Origin: Chthoniobacterales bacterium
Lineage (GTDB): Bacteria > Verrucomicrobiota > Verrucomicrobiia > Chthoniobacterales > UBA10450
Reading direction: 5' to 3'
Assembly (NCBI GenBank): GCA_013695925.1
Contig: JACCZO010000023.1
Location: 1 to 7,837, forward strand
Length of the DNA stretch: 7,837 nt
A program made the position numbers and the translations under genes. The notes beneath the pieces were generated by a model. The model had not been told where the DNA came from. It saw only the letters and a list, made by a program, of their open reading frames with translations, and made no database searches. Of the stretch, positions 4,337 through 7,837 are shown piece after piece. The number at the start of each line of letters is the position of its first letter. Positions within the stretch are counted from its first letter, which is position 1.

Positions 4337-7201
4337 ATGCCTTCGTCGACTAATAATCCGACTCTCCTTTGCGAACAATGCGGCGCCCCGCTGCGCAGCC
4401 GGGCGGGGGAAGACGATTGTCTGCATTGTCTTTTGACGGCCGGCTTCGACCCGAAGGAGGCTGCGGGTGAGGCCTCGCTGGAAGAACTGGGAACCCGCTT
4501 CTATCAGCACTACGAGATTCTCACCCGGCCGGATGGCTCGCGCTGGGAATTAGGTCGCGGCGCGATGGGTGTCACCTACAAAGCGCGCGACGTCAATCTC
4601 GAAACCCTGGTCGCCCTCAAGCTGATTAGCGCGCGTCATGCGGCGCGGCCCGAGGCGCGCCAGCGTTTCCTTCAGGAAGCGCGAGCCGCCGCCCGTTTGC
4701 GTCATCCGAATGTGGCCAGTGTTTTCCATTTTGGCACGATCAACACCCTGCCCACTATGGAAGGGACGGTCGCCAGCCCGGAGGAGAACGCGGCGGCGGG
4801 GGATTGCTTTTACGCGATGGAATTCGTGGAGGGCGAGACGCTCGAGGCGCGCTTGCGCCGGAACGGGCCGCTCACTCCGGTCGAAGCCGCCGCCATCGGC
4901 CTGCAGGTGGCGCGCGCCCTGAGCGCGGCCGAGCAACGCGGGTTGGTGCATCGCGACCTGAAACCTTCCAACATCATGCTCTTAACCGAGGGCGTGCAGG
5001 ACGCCAGCGAGGCCTGGGTGAAAGTGATCGACTTTGGCCTCGCTCAACTCGAGGAGGCGGAGCAGCCCGCGACACGTTTTCTGGGTACCTTCGCCTTTGC
5101 CAGCCCTGAGCAGATTGAAGGCCGCGCGCTCGGGACCCGGTCGGACCTTTACTCGTTAGGCGCGACTCTCTGGTATGCGCTTACGGGCAGACCGCCGCGG
5201 AAAATGGATGGCCCGCCCGAAGCAAAAAGCGCGGATTTGCACGCGCTACCCTCGATCGAACCTCTGGAAAAGCGTGGCGTGCCGGCTTCGCTTTGCGCCT
5301 TCCTCGCCGCGGCCGTCGCTCCCGATCCGAATGATCGTCCGCAGACCGCGGTTGATTTTGGGCGCGGGCTGCAAAGGTGTCTCGATGAATTGAACGGCAC
5401 TTCGGCCGAGAAGGTGGTCTCCTTCTCCCAAAGGCGCAGGTGGCGGAGGATTCTCGTTCCGGCGGGGATCGCGGCGGGCTTGCTCGTGTTGGCCTTCTTC
5501 GTCATCCCCGCGGGTGCGCCGAGTGACAAGTCGATCGCCGTCCTTCCTTTTCGCAATCTGAGCGGCGATCCGGCGAATGCTTTTTTCGCCGAAGGCATCC
5601 AGGACGATATTCTTTCCCGGCTGGTCAAGATTCGGGATCTGAAGGTGATCAGCCGCATCGGCGCTGCGCGTTATCCGGCAGAAGCGCCGCGCGACCTGAA
5701 GGAAATCGGAAACGCGCTCGGAGTGCGTCACGTGGTCGAAGGAAGTCTGCGGCGTTCGGGCGATCACGTCTTTCTCCATGTCGCTTTGATCGACACGACC
5801 GATGGCCACGAACTTTGGGCGGAGGGATACGACCGTAAGCTGGCGGATGCGATTCACCTCCAGGGCGAGCTCGCCACCGACATCGCCAATGCGCTCAACG
5901 CCACCCTCAGCCCGCAGGAAAGCGCCGGGGTGCGCGCCACGCCGACGCAGAACCCCGACGCCTTCGTCCTCTATCTGCGCGGCCGAAAGTTTGAAAACAG
6001 CCTTAATTTTGCCATCTCCGATTACGAAGCGGCGGAGGCTCTCTACACCCAGGCGATCGCGCTCGACCCGGGTTTTGCGCTCGCTCACGCCCGACTCGCT
6101 TCCAGCCTGAGCCTGCTTTATCGCTATCGCGGACCGAGCGAAGAGCTGCGCAAACGGGCCTACGGCGAGGCGCGGGAAGCGCTCCGCCTGCAGCCGGAGC
6201 TGGGCGAGGCTCACCTGGTGAGCGCGCTCTGCAGCTACCGGATCGACCGCGATTTTGAATCTGCCATGCCAGAGTTGGAAAAAGCGCGGCGCCTTTTGCC
6301 TAACGACACCGAGGCGGAGAGCTTTATCGCCTACATCGAGCGGCGCCGCGGCCATTGGCGGGCCGCCCGCGCCGGCTTGGAACGTTGCCTGGAACGGGAT
6401 CCCGGTAACGTGATTTACCAGGAAGAACTTTACACGACCGCCTATTTGTTGCGGGATTGGCCGGCGGCCCAAAAGAATGCGATCCGAGCCGAAGCACTCG
6501 GACCCTCGCAGGTGTTGCTCAAAGTCCAGCGCGCTCTCGTCGCAGTCTGGAAGGATGGCGATGTTGAGCCGTTGCGAAAAGTTTTCGCGGCCATTCCTAA
6601 CTACGGAGATTCCGAAGGCATTGTCGCCTGGATGCGTTGGGATGCGGCCATGATGGCGCGCGATTTTACCGCGGCCCAACAGGCAATCGATGGTTTCCCC
6701 TACGACACTCTCTCTTCCGTTTACAGCGCCCCGGTGCCGAAGAGTTACCTGGAAGGCTGCATCGCCCTGGCCACTGGCGACCGGCAGCGTGCCCAGGAGA
6801 AATTTGAAGCGGCTCGTCCCTCCTACGAAGCGGAGGCCCGGGCGCACCCTGATAGCGCGCTGCGGCATGCGCGGCTCGGTCTGCTTTACGCCTATATGGG
6901 CCGCCGGCAGGACGCGATCCGTGAAGGACGGCGCGCGGTCGAGTTAAAGCCAATCGAGCAAGACCATTTTGATGGCCCGGAACAACTCTGCAACCTGGCG
7001 CTGATCCATGCGTGGCTGGGCGACAAAGACGAGGCGATTCGAATGGTCGAGTCGCTCCTGAAGACCCCGGGCGGCGTCTTTTTCTACGAAGCGAGCATGA
7101 GCCATTGGGAACTGCGTCTTCGCTGGCAATGGGACCCCCTCCGGAGCGAAGCCCGTTTTCAGAAACTGCTCGCGGAACCCGAACCGGTCACCGCTTACTG
7201 A
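4337..7201 (+). CDS. Membrane Ser/Thr protein kinase with zinc ribbon, TolB/FlgO-like domain and TPRs
   Basis: A 954-residue protein. A Cys4 ribbon (C12, C15, C28, C31) leads into a Hanks-type kinase domain at about residues 59-350. This has the Gly loop LGRGAMGVTYKA (72-83), K95, E114, HRDLKPSN (205-212), DFG (232-234), SPE in place of APE (256-258) and D270 in DLYSLG, so it should be active. An insertion of about 15 residues rich in Glu/Ala (142-156) sits before the hinge. One transmembrane helix (about 372-391) follows a basic RRRWRR stretch, so the kinase is cytosolic and the rest lies across the membrane. Next is a TolB/FlgO-like region beginning SIAVLPFRNLSGDP (399-412), running to about 520, as in adenylate-cyclase/CadC-type regulators, then a TPR array from about 541. 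The start is inferred from the ribbon; its ribosome site is poor. Substrates are unknown; the adjacent sigma factor is the obvious candidate. Confidence 0.9.
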   Translation: MPSSTNNPTLLCEQCGAPLRSRAGEDDCLHCLLTAGFDPKEAAGEASLEELGTRFYQHYEILTRPDGSRWELGRGAMGVTYKARDVNLETLVALKLISARHAARPEARQRFLQEARAAARLRHPNVASVFHFGTINTLPTMEGTVASPEENAAAGDCFYAMEFVEGETLEARLRRNGPLTPVEAAAIGLQVARALSAAEQRGLVHRDLKPSNIMLLTEGVQDASEAWVKVIDFGLAQLEEAEQPATRFLGTFAFASPEQIEGRALGTRSDLYSLGATLWYALTGRPPRKMDGPPEAKSADLHALPSIEPLEKRGVPASLCAFLAAAVAPDPNDRPQTAVDFGRGLQRCLDELNGTSAEKVVSFSQRRRWRRILVPAGIAAGLLVLAFFVIPAGAPSDKSIAVLPFRNLSGDPANAFFAEGIQDDILSRLVKIRDLKVISRIGAARYPAEAPRDLKEIGNALGVRHVVEGSLRRSGDHVFLHVALIDTTDGHELWAEGYDRKLADAIHLQGELATDIANALNATLSPQESAGVRATPTQNPDAFVLYLRGRKFENSLNFAISDYEAAEALYTQAIALDPGFALAHARLASSLSLLYRYRGPSEELRKRAYGEAREALRLQPELGEAHLVSALCSYRIDRDFESAMPELEKARRLLPNDTEAESFIAYIERRRGHWRAARAGLERCLERDPGNVIYQEELYTTAYLLRDWPAAQKNAIRAEALGPSQVLLKVQRALVAVWKDGDVEPLRKVFAAIPNYGDSEGIVAWMRWDAAMMARDFTAAQQAIDGFPYDTLSSVYSAPVPKSYLEGCIALATGDRQRAQEKFEAARPSYEAEARAHPDSALRHARLGLLYAYMGRRQDAIREGRRAVELKPIEQDHFDGPEQLCNLALIHAWLGDKDEAIRMVESLLKTPGGVFFYEASMSHWELRLRWQWDPLRSEARFQKLLAEPEPVTAY

Positions 7202-7240
7202 CCAGGCTTTTCCGATGCCGACAACCTCCCAAGTCTCTAA

Positions 7241-7393
7241 TCGCTCCTGTGCCAGCCGGGTTGTATCTTCCCCCTCAGCGAAGCATCGCTCGCGCTGTGG
7301 GACTTACGCACTCGCTGGCAATGGGATCCGCTTCGTCAGGACCCACATTTTCAGCGCATTCTCGCTGCTCCTGAGCCGCCGACCGCCTACTAG
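7241..7393 (+). pseudogene. Remnant C-terminus of a second kinase/TPR paralogue
   Basis: After the kinase stop, the frame from 7241 to the TAG at 7391-7393 encodes about 50 residues that closely match the end of the kinase just upstream. Both begin SLL, share a PG pair, contain EAS, then W-acidic-LR-x-RWQWDPLR, then FQ, and end in TAY-stop. By eye about 30 of 49 aligned residues are identical, with one residue inserted in the remnant. A 14-bp stretch is identical (7121-7134 and 7313-7326), offset 192 nt. A TAA at 7238-7240 closes the frame immediately upstream, and no start or kinase/TPR body precedes it, so it cannot be a working gene. Substitutions such as E to D and K to R suggest it diverged as a coding sequence before being cut down. 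Most likely the end of a tandem paralogue whose body was lost by recombination or deletion. Confidence 0.75.
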
Positions 7394-7460
7394 CGCCCGA
7401 AAGATTTTGAAGTTTCTGAAGATTACTTGCAACGCGGCGGAACTTTTACGCATGGAAAAG

Positions 7461-7484
7461 GTAGTGACATATCAGTGTCAGTAC
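7461..7484. repeat. Imperfect 24-bp palindrome, TGACA-N6-TGTCA core
   Basis: TGACA (7465-7469) and TGTCA (7476-7480) are perfect complements separated by 6 nt. The symmetry extends outward with one mismatch (7464/7481) to GTA and TAC at 7461-7463 and 7482-7484, giving 8 of 9 paired positions. The form is that of a dimeric regulator site or a mobile-element end, but its location between convergent gene ends fits neither well. Confidence 0.4.
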
Positions 7485-7497
7485 CAAGGCTAGTCCC

Positions 7498-7513
7498 CGG
7501 ATCCCATGATCCG
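7498..7513. repeat. 6-bp stem, 4-nt loop hairpin between convergent genes
   Basis: CGGATC (7498-7503) and GATCCG (7508-7513) are perfect complements around CCAT. It lies between the converging transcripts, where a bidirectional terminator would be useful, but there is no T tract on either side, so a termination role is only a guess. Confidence 0.4.
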
Positions 7514-7585
7514 ACATGCTTGGGGGCGCGTCGCGCGTCTCCAGGCACTCGTGATGGACCAGGCCGGTCCGGCGTGGGCGGTTGA

Positions 7586-7837
7586 TCAGCCCGTGACCTC
7601 CACCAGTGCCGGTGTTTGTTTTGCCGGAGGCGTCTCGAGCTGACTTCGCCAAAGCTGTGGAGGGAGGAGACCGATCATCATGAAGGCGAGTTGGCTGGCG
7701 CCGAACGTGATCAGCCACGGGAAAGCGCTGTCCATGAAACCGTAAGAGTGGAGACCGATCCCGAGCATGTTGACTCCAAACCATGACCAGCTCGTCACGA
7801 CGTTTCCGAAGATGGTCATTACCATCAGGCCGCGTTG
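7586..7837 (-). CDS. ccsA: CcsA/ResC-type cytochrome c biogenesis protein, C-terminal fragment (5' part outside window)
   Basis: A minus-strand frame open at the right edge ends at the TGA at 7588-7586; 83 residues are visible. The segment IFGNVVTSWSWFGVNMLGIG followed by LHSYGF is the conserved end of CcsA/ResC proteins, the membrane component of the System II (Ccs) machinery that brings haem across the membrane and attaches it to apocytochrome c. In that family the His of HSYG is one of the conserved haem-ligand histidines. A last hydrophobic segment follows (about FPWLITFGASQLAFMMIGLL), then a short polar tail ending in ALVEVTG. The WWD haem-handling motif would be upstream, outside the window. 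The ATG at 7825 is internal, not the start. Whether it is fused to a ResB-like part cannot be seen. Confidence 0.78.
   Translation of the reverse strand, partial: QRGLMVMTIFGNVVTSWSWFGVNMLGIGLHSYGFMDSAFPWLITFGASQLAFMMIGLLPPQLWRSQLETPPAKQTPALVEVTG

Larger units (their letters stand above)
7394..7585. other. Convergent intergenic region
   Basis: This 192-nt stretch lies between the kinase remnant (plus) and the end of ccsA (minus). I see no gene in it. The frame that crosses it on the minus strand is out of register with ccsA and has no family features. It holds two inverted repeats listed separately, one of which may act in transcription termination. Confidence 0.5.

Noticed and set aside
5246..6868. 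540-codon open frame on the minus strand inside the kinase gene
   Set aside because: It lies fully antisense to the TolB/TPR part of a well-supported gene, its product is Arg/Gly-rich with no family motif, and long antisense frames are common in GC-rich DNA.
7446..7784. 112-codon minus-strand frame with a hydrophobic end
   Set aside because: It overlaps ccsA in another frame; the ccsA frame carries the conserved family motif, and the hydrophobic stretch alone is not evidence for a gene.

Overview
The window looks like a chromosomal segment of a GC-rich Verrucomicrobiota bacterium, probably of the Chthoniobacterales/Spartobacteria type. The placement rests on family resemblance, not on a marker gene. 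The clues are a sigma factor beginning MTTHWSVV, a zinc-ribbon/kinase/TPR protein directly behind it, and ebo-type genes. No tRNA, rRNA, CRISPR array or intact insertion sequence was seen.

Left part (1-2332, all minus strand): a tightly packed operon read right to left. It encodes a stand-alone GAF-domain protein, an 89-residue protein of unknown function, a TatD-family metal hydrolase (EboB-type) and EboE, a xylose-isomerase-like TIM barrel that runs off the left edge. Stop and start codons overlap by 4 nt and then 1 nt, and the last gap is 10 nt, so the four genes are probably translationally coupled. Known ebo clusters are linked to maturation or export of secondary metabolites; the substrate here cannot be read from the sequence.

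Middle (2333-3578): 322 nt without a convincing gene, then a minus-strand SAM-dependent methyltransferase gene broken by an apparent one-base deletion near 3264-3268. A 166-nt divergent intergenic region separates it from the plus-strand genes.

Right part (3579-7201, plus strand): an ECF-like sigma factor, then 32 nt later a 954-residue membrane Ser/Thr kinase. The kinase has an N-terminal Cys4 ribbon, a complete kinase domain, one transmembrane helix, a TolB/FlgO-like domain and a TPR array. The pair probably forms a signalling unit in which kinase and sigma factor work in one pathway; that is inference. After the kinase stop, 7241-7393 encodes a second, diverged copy of the last ~50 residues of such a kinase, the remnant of a paralogous gene.

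Right edge: 7394-7585 is a gene-free stretch between convergent genes with two short inverted repeats. From 7586 the C-terminal end of a minus-strand CcsA-type cytochrome c biogenesis protein is visible.
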